A stretch of 64,000 bases of DNA. Origin: Chryseobacterium sp. G0186. Lineage in GTDB: Bacteria; Bacteroidota; Bacteroidia; Flavobacteriales; Weeksellaceae. The notes under the pieces were generated by a model, which saw only the letters and a list, made by a program, of their open reading frames with translations, was not told where the DNA came from and made no database searches. The stretch spans positions 2,914,001 to 2,978,000 of the forward strand of contig NZ_CP033918.1 of assembly GCF_003815675.1 (NCBI RefSeq), read 5' to 3'. Of this stretch, positions 1 through 11,168 are shown piece by piece. The stretch's first letter is position 1. Each line of letters begins with the position of its first letter. The translations under genes were made by a program, and so were the position numbers.

Positions 1-1776
1 AATATAGCCAAAATAGAGGTAATTACAACACCTCCGGCAAAGTATGAAGCCCAGGGAAACAGTGGAATCATCAATATTGTTTTGAAAAAAAATCCCAATA
101 TAGGTTTTAGCGGAAATATCAATTCCAACCTCATCCAAAGAACTTATTCCGGATTCAGCTCCAATGGAGCACTGAACTATCAAACAGAGAAATTCAGCAG
201 CAGTCTGAAACTTACCTATTATGATTCAGCCAAGCGTTCTGATGAGAATTACACCATATTGGGAGCCAGCCAAAACTACAGCAAATCGGTAAGAAAAGAC
301 ATGTGGAAAGAACTGACTCCTAACCTGAGTATGTCTTACAAAATCAGTAAAAATTCACAAATAGGATTTGAATATATCTACGCTCACCAAAAATCGGGAA
401 TGGATATTGTCAATACCACAAAAAACATTGATTCAGACTTAAAAGAAGAAAACCTTTTAACCCATAGCTTTCACAGAGAAAAGCTTCCTACTCATACGTT
501 AAGCGCCTATTATGATGTAAAACTGGATTCTCTGGGGAAAAAACTCAGCATTGCAGGAAATTTTTATAAAAACAACTCTGATACGGAGGTTAATTTTTCA
601 ACCTTAAAGTATTCTGACCAATCTGTTCAGGATGTTAGAACCATTTCCATTGTGGCTCCCCAGATATTTTCTGCCCAGGCTGACCTGGAGCTTCCTTTTT
701 CATTTGGAATAATTGAAACAGGGGTGAAATTTAATCAGTTTAAAAATACTTCGGATTTACAGTACCTCAAGCTAGAATCGGGGCAATATGTACCTGATTT
801 TTCAAAGGCCAATCTTTTTCAGTATAAAGAAGAAAACTATGCAGGTTACGTTAGCTTTTCAAAATCTTTCGGAGAACATTGGGAAACTAAAGCCGGTATC
901 CGCTATGAAAACACTAATGCAGAAAGCTATACTCCCTCATCCAATACTGGTAACCAGTACAACTATGGGCAATGGTTTCCCTCTGCTTACATTTCTTATA
1001 AGGAAGATAAAAATGTATTCAGTTTTTCATATTCCAGAAGAATTAACCGTCCAAGCATGAGCAATCTCAATCCGTTCCGCTGGTATTCAAATCCATATTC
1101 TTATTCTTCAGGAAATCCTTTGCTTACGCCTGCTTACATTAATAATTGGGAATTGGGATATACCTTTAACAATAAGTTATCAGCCAGTGTATATTATCTG
1201 AGAATGAAAAATGCGTTTGGACAGATCCTTGACATCAATGGGCTATCAGAAATTGGCACTTACCGCAATTACTACAATAATAATTTTCTGGGTCTAAATG
1301 CGTCTTATACTGATACTTTCTTTAATTTTTGGGAAGCCAGTATTTCCATGAATGCATCCCTCCAAAACTCATCGGTATTTGGGATTGATGCGGAAACACA
1401 GAAAGGATATTCGTTCAGCTATTCTATTCATAATACATTCAGTCTGAACAAGCAGAAAACCATTTCCTTATTTTTGAATTATGACCACGACCTTCCCTAC
1501 AAAAATGTGAATTCTTATTTTAATGACTTTATGGAATTAACATCAGGATTAAAAATCTCCCTTATGGAAAAGAAACTGCAAATAAATGCAACTGTCACTA
1601 ATATTTTGGCACAGAGATATCGTGGGGGTAAGTATTTTAAGGAAAATAGCCAACATTTTGATAATTATTGGGATGGCAGAAGTTTCCGTTTAAGTGTTAC
1701 GTATACTTTTGGAACCGGTAAAAATAAAATCGACAAAAAGAACATTAAATTCGAGGAAAAAGACAGAGCACAGTAA
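1..1776 (+). CDS. TonB-dependent-type outer-membrane beta-barrel protein (5' truncated)
   Basis: The reading frame is open from base 1, so the gene starts upstream of the window; the first in-frame alternative start is a TTG at 82 and is not credible. The opening residues (IEVITTPPAKYEAQ, then GIINI) are the end of a plug domain as in OMP_b-brl_3/SusC-like receptors. The remainder is a beta-barrel with alternating aromatic strands, ending in a strand containing FRLSVTYTFG followed by a short charged tail. Predicted to sit in the outer membrane and act in TonB-coupled uptake; the substrate cannot be told. The next gene encodes a protein of the same class, suggesting a duplicated pair. Confidence 0.85.
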   Translation, partial: NIAKIEVITTPPAKYEAQGNSGIINIVLKKNPNIGFSGNINSNLIQRTYSGFSSNGALNYQTEKFSSSLKLTYYDSAKRSDENYTILGASQNYSKSVRKDMWKELTPNLSMSYKISKNSQIGFEYIYAHQKSGMDIVNTTKNIDSDLKEENLLTHSFHREKLPTHTLSAYYDVKLDSLGKKLSIAGNFYKNNSDTEVNFSTLKYSDQSVQDVRTISIVAPQIFSAQADLELPFSFGIIETGVKFNQFKNTSDLQYLKLESGQYVPDFSKANLFQYKEENYAGYVSFSKSFGEHWETKAGIRYENTNAESYTPSSNTGNQYNYGQWFPSAYISYKEDKNVFSFSYSRRINRPSMSNLNPFRWYSNPYSYSSGNPLLTPAYINNWELGYTFNNKLSASVYYLRMKNAFGQILDINGLSEIGTYRNYYNNNFLGLNASYTDTFFNFWEASISMNASLQNSSVFGIDAETQKGYSFSYSIHNTFSLNKQKTISLFLNYDHDLPYKNVNSYFNDFMELTSGLKISLMEKKLQINATVTNILAQRYRGGKYFKENSQHFDNYWDGRSFRLSVTYTFGTGKNKIDKKNIKFEEKDRAQ

Positions 1777-1824
1777 TTTAGAGAAATAAAAAATTAGTAA
1801 AAAAACAGTTTTTGAAAATTCTTC

Positions 1825-1850
1825 CGTAACAATTTTTCATTTTGTGCGTC
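1825..1850 (+). promoter_or_regulatory. candidate ECF-sigma promoter (CGTAAC-N16-CGTC)
   Basis: CGTAAC at 1825-1830 and CGTC at 1847-1850 are separated by 16 bp, matching the general ECF-sigma promoter layout (AAC-type -35, CGTC-type -10). The ATG of the following receptor gene lies 25 bp downstream. No perfect TAnnTTTG housekeeping box is seen in this spacer. Confidence 0.5.
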
Positions 1851-1874
1851 TAACTGAATAGTTGTAAAAACATT

Positions 1875-4091
1875 ATGAAAAAAACTATATTCGCTTTATC
1901 TCTTATAAGCTCTGTGTATGTATTTTCACAGGAAAAAGGGAATAACCAAACGAATGAAAAACAAATTGAAGGAGTAGTTATCACGAAAACTAAAAAAGCC
2001 GTTGAACAAAAGGCAGATCGTACCATTTTTGATTTTTCTGAACAACCTCAGCTGAACAACGGAAATGTTCTGGAGGGACTTAAAAAGCTTCCGGGGCTTG
2101 TTGCTACAGACCTTGCAGGAATGATGTATCAGGGAAAGATTCTTGATGTTTTCCTTAACGGAAGACCTTTGAACATTACTTCCAACGAGCTGAACGCCTT
2201 TCTTGAGGGAATGCCTGCCAATTCTGTAGAAAAAATTGAAGTGATTACCCAGCCGGGAGCAGAGTTTCCTGCAACTTCCGGGGGAGCCATCATGAACATC
2301 ATTACCAATAAGAATGCGAATAAATACCTCACCGCTACTTACTCCGGGAATTATTCATTCTCCGATTATGATAAGTATAGAAGCCGAACGACCAATTCCA
2401 TTAATTTAAATGCCAGAAATAAGCTTTTCGGATGGCAGCTTAATGCGGGACAAAACTACCGTGAGAGTTTATTGAGCTCTCAACAGTCTAATCTTTTGGA
2501 CGCCAATACAGACCGGTTTGCCCGTGGATATTTTGCAAAGGCAGGAATGACTTTTGACCTTGGACAGGACAGATTATTACTGAACTACGATATTTATCAC
2601 AATAACAATGATAATTATACTTTAAGTAATGGTATTGCCAACATTCTTGTAAGCCAAAAACCTAATGTATATAAAGAAGGTACTTTTGAAGCTTATGATG
2701 CTGCCAATACCAACAATGTAAGACAAGAAGCTGTTGTAACGTATCAAAAACGTTTTTCTGATAAGTCTCAGAAATTGGATTTTCAGTTTGGCTATACCAA
2801 ATCCAACAGCAGGTTTGGACAGGATAACTTTTATCAAAAAGGAAATTTTACAGACGACCAAAGCGCTTTCAATTATTTCAGAGGTAATGTCATTAACAAT
2901 AAATCGGATATGAGAATTGCTAATTTTAAGGTAGATTATTCTCAGCCTATTAAGCTTCTTGACGGTGGGAAAGTAAGTCTCGGAGGATTGTACGAGAGAC
3001 AGGATTATGATACGGAAAGTTTTGGACTTATGAACCTGGAATATCAAAGACAAACCGCTTCTACTTATCTGGAATTCCAGGCTAAGCTGAAAAAGTTTGA
3101 CTTTACATTGGGTTCCCGTTTTGAAAACTATGATATTTCCGGGGTAACAAGATATATTGATAAAGATGAAAAATTGGTTCAGGCTGATTTGCTTCCTTTT
3201 AATAAGTTTAAGTTCTTCCCGAATGCCAGCATTCAGTATAATATGATGAATCAGGTCTATGTAGCAGCTAACTATAACCGAAAGATCAGTTTACCGAGTA
3301 TTTCTGCCCTAAACCCGAATAACACAACATTTGGAGGTCCGAATACACAAATTACAGGTAATCCGAATCTTCAGCCTACTATTTTTGATAACTATGAATT
3401 AAAGGTATCTGCCTTTGATTATGCCTTTATCGGATATAGTGTAAGCTCGGCAAGTAATCAGGTGGCACAGATCGTCAGAAAAAGTGGGAATAATTTATTT
3501 AATCAACAGGTGAATATCTCCAATATGAAGATTCATAACTTCAATGTGGGGCTTCCTATTCCATTTATGATCTTCAGCAAGCCAATGAGTGAGATTATGA
3601 AGTTTAATTTCAATCCTGATAAGATCAACTTTATGTATCTGTATGCAGGATATCAAAAGCATGAAATAGACAACCTCAACAATAAAGGGTTCTGGATTTT
3701 TAATATTTCTACCCAATTGATCTTACCGAAAGGAATAACAATGAACACCAATTACAGCTACATCACGGCAAAAGGTGGATATTTCTATTTTACGGCTGAT
3801 AAACCGTTCAATAACTCTCTTAATATCACATTAACTAAAAAGTTTTTGGATAAGCGTCTGACGGTTTCTTTATTTGCAAACGATATCTTCAACAGTCAGG
3901 TAATGCAGGCTTACTCTAATCTTCCGGAAAGCCAGGCTGTATTACTAAGAACTAAGTATGATTCAAGAAACTTTGGTATTTCGATCAACTATAAAATTCC
4001 TACCAAGAATAAATTGGCCAAGGAAGATCCAAATATCCTAAATCAACCTAAAAAAGAGGATAATGGAGGCGTAATGCAACAAGGACAATAG
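1875..4091 (+). CDS. TonB-dependent-type outer-membrane beta-barrel protein
   Basis: 738 residues. A signal peptide (about residues 1-19, ending VYVFSQ) is followed by a plug domain with IEGVVITK, a DVFLNGRP turn and IEVITQPGAEF, then a long beta-barrel (about 200-720) and a short polar tail. There is no obvious N-terminal carboxypeptidase-regulatory-like domain before the plug. It fits the OMP_b-brl_3 family of outer-membrane receptors; the ligand is unknown. It follows a related receptor by 98 bp and has its own candidate ECF promoter and terminator, so it is probably transcribed independently. The ATG at 1875 is chosen because it directly precedes the signal peptide. Confidence 0.88.
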   Translation: MKKTIFALSLISSVYVFSQEKGNNQTNEKQIEGVVITKTKKAVEQKADRTIFDFSEQPQLNNGNVLEGLKKLPGLVATDLAGMMYQGKILDVFLNGRPLNITSNELNAFLEGMPANSVEKIEVITQPGAEFPATSGGAIMNIITNKNANKYLTATYSGNYSFSDYDKYRSRTTNSINLNARNKLFGWQLNAGQNYRESLLSSQQSNLLDANTDRFARGYFAKAGMTFDLGQDRLLLNYDIYHNNNDNYTLSNGIANILVSQKPNVYKEGTFEAYDAANTNNVRQEAVVTYQKRFSDKSQKLDFQFGYTKSNSRFGQDNFYQKGNFTDDQSAFNYFRGNVINNKSDMRIANFKVDYSQPIKLLDGGKVSLGGLYERQDYDTESFGLMNLEYQRQTASTYLEFQAKLKKFDFTLGSRFENYDISGVTRYIDKDEKLVQADLLPFNKFKFFPNASIQYNMMNQVYVAANYNRKISLPSISALNPNNTTFGGPNTQITGNPNLQPTIFDNYELKVSAFDYAFIGYSVSSASNQVAQIVRKSGNNLFNQQVNISNMKIHNFNVGLPIPFMIFSKPMSEIMKFNFNPDKINFMYLYAGYQKHEIDNLNNKGFWIFNISTQLILPKGITMNTNYSYITAKGGYFYFTADKPFNNSLNITLTKKFLDKRLTVSLFANDIFNSQVMQAYSNLPESQAVLLRTKYDSRNFGISINYKIPTKNKLAKEDPNILNQPKKEDNGGVMQQGQ

Positions 4092-4116
4092 ATTTAAATG
4101 ATACAATAAAACTGAA

Positions 4117-4150
4117 TGAGGCTGTAATAATTTTACAGCCTCATTTTTTT
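4117..4150 (+). terminator. intrinsic terminator
   Basis: An 11-bp perfect stem (TGAGGCTGTAA at 4117-4127 with TTACAGCCTCA at 4133-4143) is followed by seven T. It ends the receptor transcript. Confidence 0.85.
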
Positions 4151-4162
4151 ACTCCAAATGAT

Positions 4163-4240
4163 AAAAATATGTTTTGGCTAAAGCCAATGGAACATTTCTA
4201 TAATACGTAAAACAGGCTCAAGCCCGTTTCTATTGATCCT
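4163..4240. repeat. REP-like palindromic spacer element
   Basis: Two short hairpins lie close together: TTGGCTAAAGCCAA near 4173 and an AACaGGCTcaAGCCcGTT palindrome near 4210-4227. GGCTaaaGCC/GGGCT..AGCCC pairs like these resemble interspersed palindromes seen in Chryseobacterium spacers. They sit between two convergent transcripts. Confidence 0.45.
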
Positions 4241-4259
4241 AAATTTGGTGTGTTTCTGT

Positions 4260-4970
4260 CTAAAATTCTATCGTTTGAAATCTCCAGTCCAAAGTATCTA
4301 TAAGGGTAATCTGATTCAAGCTTACAGGAAGATCAGTGATTATTTTCAAGGCTTGAAGCGCCATCATACTTCCTATGATTCCCGGTAAGGCTCCCAGAAC
4401 TCCCAGGCTGTCACAATCAGGCATATCTTCATCTGAGGGAGGTTCCGGAAAAAGGTCTCTCAGGTTTTTACTTCCTTTATGATTGAATACTGCTACCTGC
4501 CCTGAAAATCCTAAAATACTTCCATAGACCAATGTTTTATTTAATTGTACGCAGGTGTCATTTACCAGATATCTTGTTGAAAAGTTGTCGGAACCATCTA
4601 CTACAATATCGTATGGAGACATTATTTCTTCACCGTTCGATGCCGTAATCTTTTTCTCAATTCCAATACATTTTATCTGACTGTTAAGGTTTTTCACAAA
4701 GGCTTCTGCGCTCTTAACCTTTGCAATTCCCAGAGTGTTTTGGTTATGGATAACCTGACGGTTTAAATTGTGAAGTTCTACATGGTCAAAGTCTGCCACC
4801 GCCAGCCTTCCTACTCCTGCAGCTGCCAAATATTGAATAACCGGGCTTCCCAGCCCCCCAGCTCCTATAATAAGAACTTTTGAGTTGATTATTTTCCGTT
4901 GTCCCTCCAGTCCTATTTCATCAATAAAGATCTGTCGGCTGTATCTTTTAAAAACATCTTCGTTGTGCAT
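4260..4970 (-). CDS. thiF: ThiF-type adenylyltransferase (ThiS activation)
   Basis: 236 residues, HesA/MoeB/ThiF superfamily. The protein adenylates the C-terminal Gly-Gly of ThiS at the expense of ATP so that sulfur can be attached for thiazole synthesis. Visible: RYSRQ (9-13), the nucleotide-binding GAGGLG (36-41), NLNRQ, VDGSDNF, and the late LGALPGIIGS helix start. It lacks the two CxxC zinc pairs usual in MoeB/ThiF and has no C-terminal rhodanese domain; only three cysteines are present. It is the last gene of the thi operon, 24 bp after thiH. The context makes ThiF more likely than MoeB. Confidence 0.85.
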   Translation of the reverse strand: MHNEDVFKRYSRQIFIDEIGLEGQRKIINSKVLIIGAGGLGSPVIQYLAAAGVGRLAVADFDHVELHNLNRQVIHNQNTLGIAKVKSAEAFVKNLNSQIKCIGIEKKITASNGEEIMSPYDIVVDGSDNFSTRYLVNDTCVQLNKTLVYGSILGFSGQVAVFNHKGSKNLRDLFPEPPSDEDMPDCDSLGVLGALPGIIGSMMALQALKIITDLPVSLNQITLIDTLDWRFQTIEF

Positions 4971-4994
4971 TTCTATTTCATTGAATCGTTACGT

Positions 4995-6113
4995 TCAAAA
5001 TCCACTGTAAACGGAATCCCAGTCTTTCATTACAGGATCATAGCCGGATTTTTTAATCATATTTTTAATTTCCTCCATACTACGTTCATCACTGGTCTCG
5101 AATTGTTCCAGCGATTCTTTATCCACAGCATATCCTCCGGGATTGGTTTTTGAGCCAGCACTCATTGCTGTTGCCCCTAATGAAACAATATGGTTCCTGA
5201 ATACTTCATTTTCTCTTGTGGATATGGATATTTCAAGGTCTTCATTCCAGATTCTGTAGGCACAGATCAGCTGCAGCAAATCTTTATCTTCCATAATAAA
5301 ATTAGGTTCAATAATTCCTTCTGCGGGTCTAAGCCTTGGAAAGGAAACCGAAAACTTACTTTTCCAATACTGTTTCTGGAGATAATCAATGTGGAGCGCA
5401 TTAAAAAAACTGTCCACACGCCAATCTTCCAACCCGAGCAAAACACCAAGTCCCATTTTATGAATTCCTGCTCTTCCTATTCTGTCAGGGGTTTCCAAAC
5501 GAAAATCAAAATTGGATTTTTTCCCTTTTGGATGATATTCTTTATACACTTCCTGGTGATAGGTTTCCTGGTAGACCAATACGGAATGTACTCCCTCTTC
5601 ATGAAGAAGCCTGTATTCTTCCTCGGCTAACGGTTGTACTTCAATAGAAATATTGGAAAAATGAGGCCTTAATAAACGGACGGCATTCTGGAAATAAGGG
5701 ACACCTACTATTTTATTGGCTTCCCCACTCACCAGCAAAACATGATTAACGTCCATCGACTTCAAAACGGAAGCCTCTATCATCAATTCTGTATCTGAAA
5801 GAGTTTTTCTCCTGAGGTTATTATCAAGACTGAATCCGCAATAGGTGCAGATATTCTGGCATTCGTTACTGAGATACAATGGCGCGTACAACTGAATGGT
5901 TTTTCCGAAGCGTTTTTGAGTAAGTGATCTGGTCATTTGGGCCATCAGCTCCAATTCCTGTGAGGCAGCCGGTGAAAGCAGATTCAGAAAATCATCCAGT
6001 GTTCTATTCTTTTTCTGAAGACTGTTCCGAACATCAGATATACTTACTTTTTCAAGCCTAGCTTTTACTCCATCCCATTGGTACTGTTCAAAAACATCCT
6101 TAAAGCTATTCAT
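4995..6113 (-). CDS. thiH: 2-iminoacetate synthase (radical SAM)
   Basis: 372 residues, the normal ThiH length. ThiH cleaves tyrosine with S-adenosylmethionine to give dehydroglycine (2-iminoacetate) for the thiazole ring. The radical-SAM cluster motif CxxxCxxC is visible at C85, C89 and C92, followed by GFS and the typical ThiH region around LLVSGEANK. It lies 11 bp after thiG and before thiF, the usual order for the anaerobic-type (ThiH rather than ThiO) route. Confidence 0.95.
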   Translation of the reverse strand: MNSFKDVFEQYQWDGVKARLEKVSISDVRNSLQKKNRTLDDFLNLLSPAASQELELMAQMTRSLTQKRFGKTIQLYAPLYLSNECQNICTYCGFSLDNNLRRKTLSDTELMIEASVLKSMDVNHVLLVSGEANKIVGVPYFQNAVRLLRPHFSNISIEVQPLAEEEYRLLHEEGVHSVLVYQETYHQEVYKEYHPKGKKSNFDFRLETPDRIGRAGIHKMGLGVLLGLEDWRVDSFFNALHIDYLQKQYWKSKFSVSFPRLRPAEGIIEPNFIMEDKDLLQLICAYRIWNEDLEISISTRENEVFRNHIVSLGATAMSAGSKTNPGGYAVDKESLEQFETSDERSMEEIKNMIKKSGYDPVMKDWDSVYSGF

Positions 6114-6124
6114 TATTTATATTT

Positions 6125-6901
6125 TTATTCAAATAGAAATGCGGTTAACGGGCTGGAGGCTTCTGCATGGTTACCTATTGCTCCCAATCCGGATTCAAAG
6201 GCTCTTCTTCCGGCAATAACTCCCTCTTTAAAGGCTACAGCCATATGTATAGGATTTCTTGCCACGGCAATCGCTGTATTCACAAGAACCGCATCTGCTC
6301 CCATTTCCATCGCTTTTGCAGCATCTGAAGGGGCTCCTATCCCCGCATCTACCACTACCGGCACCTTACTCTGGCTGATGATAATTTCCAGAAAATCTAA
6401 CGTTCTCAATCCTTTATTGGTACCAATAGGAGCCCCTAAAGGCATCACTACCGCAGTTCCTGCATCTTCAAGACGTTTGCATAAAACAGGATCCGCATGA
6501 ATGTAAGGCATCACCACAAATCCTAGTTTTGCCAATTCTTCAGTGGCATAAAGTGTTTCAATAGGATCTGGTAACAGGTATTTAGGGTCCGGATGAATCT
6601 CCAGCTTTACCCAGTTGGTTTCCAGGGCTTCTCTGGCTAACTGTGCTGCCAGTACCGCTTCTTTTGCGGTTCTTGCCCCTGAAGTATTGGGGAGAAGATG
6701 AACATTTGTCCCTTTTAATGAATCCAGTAAATCATCTTCAGCCGACTGTGCATCGATTCTTTTCAGCGCCATTGTTACCATATTGGATTCTGAAGCAACA
6801 ACGGAGGCAGCCATATCTTCAAGGCTTCCAAATTTCCCTGTTCCTAAAAACAGTCTTGAATCAAAGGTTCTGCCTGCTATGATTAATTTTTGATTATGCA
6901 T
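6125..6901 (-). CDS. thiG: thiazole synthase
   Basis: 258 residues, TIM-barrel. Joins 1-deoxy-D-xylulose 5-phosphate, dehydroglycine and ThiS-thiocarboxylate into the thiazole phosphate. The Schiff-base lysine fits K99 in WVKLEI; the phosphate-binding [13 protein letters not shown] and VLVNTAIA segments are present. Its start overlaps the end of thiE by 8 bp, indicating translational coupling. Confidence 0.95.
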   Translation of the reverse strand: MHNQKLIIAGRTFDSRLFLGTGKFGSLEDMAASVVASESNMVTMALKRIDAQSAEDDLLDSLKGTNVHLLPNTSGARTAKEAVLAAQLAREALETNWVKLEIHPDPKYLLPDPIETLYATEELAKLGFVVMPYIHADPVLCKRLEDAGTAVVMPLGAPIGTNKGLRTLDFLEIIISQSKVPVVVDAGIGAPSDAAKAMEMGADAVLVNTAIAVARNPIHMAVAFKEGVIAGRRAFESGLGAIGNHAEASSPLTAFLFE

Positions 6902-7514
6902 ATCTCATTGCTTTTTTTAATTCATGAATGATGGATGGCTGTTTTGTAATCTCTCCGGAAACAGATACTCCATAGATACCCATCTGCTGTAATGGCGAAA
7001 TATCTTCAAGGGTAACGGAACCAATGGCAAATATTTTTGGGATCTCCACAGACTGTTCTTTCAGGTGATTAATAATTTCCTGATATCCCTCAAATCCAAG
7101 AATGGGACTCAGTTTTTCTTTTGTAGACGTAAATCTCAATGGCCCTAAACCTATGTAATTGCATGATTCATTTATTCTTTGAAGTACATCAGAAAGGGTA
7201 TTCGCTGTCCCGCCAATGATTTTATTTTCACCCAAAATCAACCTTGCTTCTTCAATATACCCATCATTTAACCCTAAATGAACCCCGTCGGCATCTATCC
7301 TTTTTGCCAATTGAACATGATCATTGATGATACAAACTGCCTGATACTCTGCACAAAGTTGTTTTGAGATTTCACAAAGGCTTATTAATTCATTTTCAGG
7401 AGCATTTTTCCATCGTACCTGTATCCATTTTATTCCGTTATCCAAGGCTTGACGGATATTGAATTCCTGTTCCTGTATGGTATTTCCCTGTGATATGTAT
7501 TGTAATTTTTCCAT
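6894..7514 (-). CDS. thiE: thiamine-phosphate synthase
   Basis: 206 residues. Condenses HMP pyrophosphate with thiazole phosphate to thiamine phosphate. Canonical ThiE elements are visible: IQVRWKN, the IINDHVQLA segment, GVHLGLND, and [11 protein letters not shown] in the pyrophosphate-binding region. This is the full, catalytic-looking copy; a second, divergent family member lies two genes upstream in the operon. It is 5 bp after thiD. Confidence 0.93.
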   Translation of the reverse strand: MEKLQYISQGNTIQEQEFNIRQALDNGIKWIQVRWKNAPENELISLCEISKQLCAEYQAVCIINDHVQLAKRIDADGVHLGLNDGYIEEARLILGENKIIGGTANTLSDVLQRINESCNYIGLGPLRFTSTKEKLSPILGFEGYQEIINHLKEQSVEIPKIFAIGSVTLEDISPLQQMGIYGVSVSGEITKQPSIIHELKKAMRYA

Positions 7515-7519
7515 AGTTA

Positions 7520-8232
7520 CTATGAATGTGATCCCAATAAAGAGGGATTGCTTTTTAAAAATTTTTCGATATATAATTTCCCATTTCTACAGGCTTTTTC
7601 CAGACTGTTTCCTTTAGCCATTTCTCCTGCAATTGCTGAGGAAAGCACACATCCGGAGCCATGTTTTGGGTGATAAAAATCTCCATCATTGGGTTTCAAT
7701 AGAGTTTCAATTCCGTTTTCAACTAAAATATCCGTTCCCAAAAGATCTTCTCTATGCCCTCCTTTAATGAGAACTGGGCATCTGTTTTCCCCTGACAAAA
7801 AATTATTCTCCATTAAAACACTGTATTCATTATAATTGGGAGTAATAAGACTGATCTTATCCATGGCGTTTTCCAACAACGGGAGGGTTTCAAGATTGAA
7901 AAAAGTAAATTCTGATGTGCTCTTCAGGACAGGGTCCCAAACAATTTTTGCATCTGCATGGTAGGCTTTAACTGCTTTTATAATTTCATTTAAAAATTCA
8001 GCATCCTTTACAATTCCTATTTTCACTACGGAAACCGGATAATGATTCATTAGAACCTTAATTTCCTCAATTACTTCATCTATTCTTCGCCATTCCAAAG
8101 TCATGCATTGGGAATCGGTCTGTAAGGTAAGTGCCGTACAAACTCCCAGTCCCATAACCCCGATCTGTTCCAGAGTTTTAACATCAGATAACAAACCTGC
8201 TCCCCCACTGGGATCAAGGCCTGCAATGCTCA

Positions 8233-8257
<25 letters not shown>
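7520..8257 (-). CDS. thiD: hydroxymethylpyrimidine/phosphomethylpyrimidine kinase
   Basis: 245 residues, ribokinase-like fold. Phosphorylates HMP and HMP-P to HMP-PP. SIAGLDPSGGAG (10-21) is the substrate-binding start and HGSGCVLSSAIA is the anion-hole/catalytic region near the C-terminus. Its 5' end overlaps the preceding ThiE/TenI-like gene by 25 bp. Confidence 0.95.
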
Positions 8258-10652
<2,395 letters not shown>

Positions 10653-10859
10653 TTAACCGCCCTGAGTGGCAGTAATGATTAAAATTGAATCTTGATCTTT
10701 AAGAAATGTTTCTGCCCAGGCGGACAGCGGAATGATACGATTATTTAGCGCTACGGCAATTCCCTTTTTTTTTCCGGGTAATTCCATAGCCAATAGTGCT
10801 TCCAGATTGTCAGGAAGTACAGAAAATGTTTTTCGGGTGTGGTTGATTATAAGTTCCAT
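10653..10859 (-). CDS. thiS: sulfur carrier protein ThiS
   Basis: 68 residues from the ATG at 10859. It ends in the Gly-Gly tail (ATQGG) that is adenylated and thiocarboxylated, and the beta-grasp pattern (ELIINH start, GIAVALNN, DSILIITAT) fits ThiS. A longer frame opens at 10895, but its 12 extra codons lie inside a hairpin of the riboswitch expression platform and add a non-ThiS sequence, so the internal ATG is preferred. It is the first gene after the TPP riboswitch. Confidence 0.9.
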   Translation of the reverse strand: MELIINHTRKTFSVLPDNLEALLAMELPGKKKGIAVALNNRIIPLSAWAETFLKDQDSILIITATQGG

Positions 10860-10891
10860 TCCTATATATTTTAAATATACTTTAGGAATGG
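10856..10891 (-). promoter_or_regulatory. start-codon-sequestering hairpin (riboswitch expression platform)
   Basis: A perfect 9-bp inverted repeat (10856-10864 with 10883-10891) encloses a further 7-bp AT stem (10865-10871 with 10873-10879). The 3' arm in the RNA, UAGGAAUGG, contains the thiS AUG. Folding would hide the start codon, which suggests TPP acts on translation initiation. Confidence 0.6.
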
Positions 10892-10928
10892 CCATTATTG
10901 TACAATAGAATGCACAGCAAAAGTCACC

Positions 10929-11010
10929 TACTTTTCCCTACGCTGGTATGATCCAGATCAGGTTCAAAGGGTAAAGTCTCAGTCTGTGATTCACAGACAC
11001 CCCTAAAGTA
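10929..11010 (-). promoter_or_regulatory. TPP riboswitch aptamer (THI element)
   Basis: Read on the minus strand, the segment runs from UACUUU with AGGGGUGU and CUGAGA to ACCCUUUGAACCUGAUCU, GGAUCAUACCAGCGUAGGGAA, and closes with AAAGUA. These are the conserved THI-box sequences, and UACUUU (11005-11010) pairs with AAAGUA (10929-10934) as P1. It lies 70 nt upstream of the thiS start and should control the whole thi operon. Confidence 0.95.
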
Positions 11011-11015
11011 TGGGA

Positions 11016-11047
11016 CGAAGTTAGTTATTTTTTCAGAATAGGCAAAA
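11016..11047 (-). promoter_or_regulatory. candidate promoter of the thi operon
   Basis: On the minus strand TTTTG (11043-11047) is followed after 19 bp by TAACTTCG (11016-11023), one mismatch from the Bacteroidota TAnnTTTG -7 box. Transcription would begin just before the aptamer's P1 stem. Confidence 0.45.
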
Positions 11048-11063
11048 TTCAATTTTGTAAGTA

Positions 11064-11102
11064 TAAAAAAAGCCGGAAATATTCACATTTCCGGCTTTTT
11101 TT
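11064..11102 (-). terminator. bidirectional-looking intrinsic terminator
   Basis: A perfect 10-bp stem (AGCCGGAAAT at 11071-11080 with ATTTCCGGCT at 11087-11096) is flanked by A7 on the left and T6 on the right. On the minus strand it ends the transcript of the pseudouridine synthase operon before the thi promoter. Confidence 0.85.
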
Positions 11103-11168
11103 ATCTGAATAACAACAAATTATTCCTCCTTTAATTTCTCTGGATTGAATATCAATTCGTTGTTTTGA

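Noticed and set aside
2622..3053. Minus-strand 143-codon frame inside the TonB receptor gene
   Set aside because: It is a shadow of a well-supported coding gene, with no family resemblance.
10860..10895. N-terminal extension of ThiS to the ATG at 10895
   Set aside because: The 12 extra codons are encoded by the arms of the riboswitch hairpin and are not ThiS-like.
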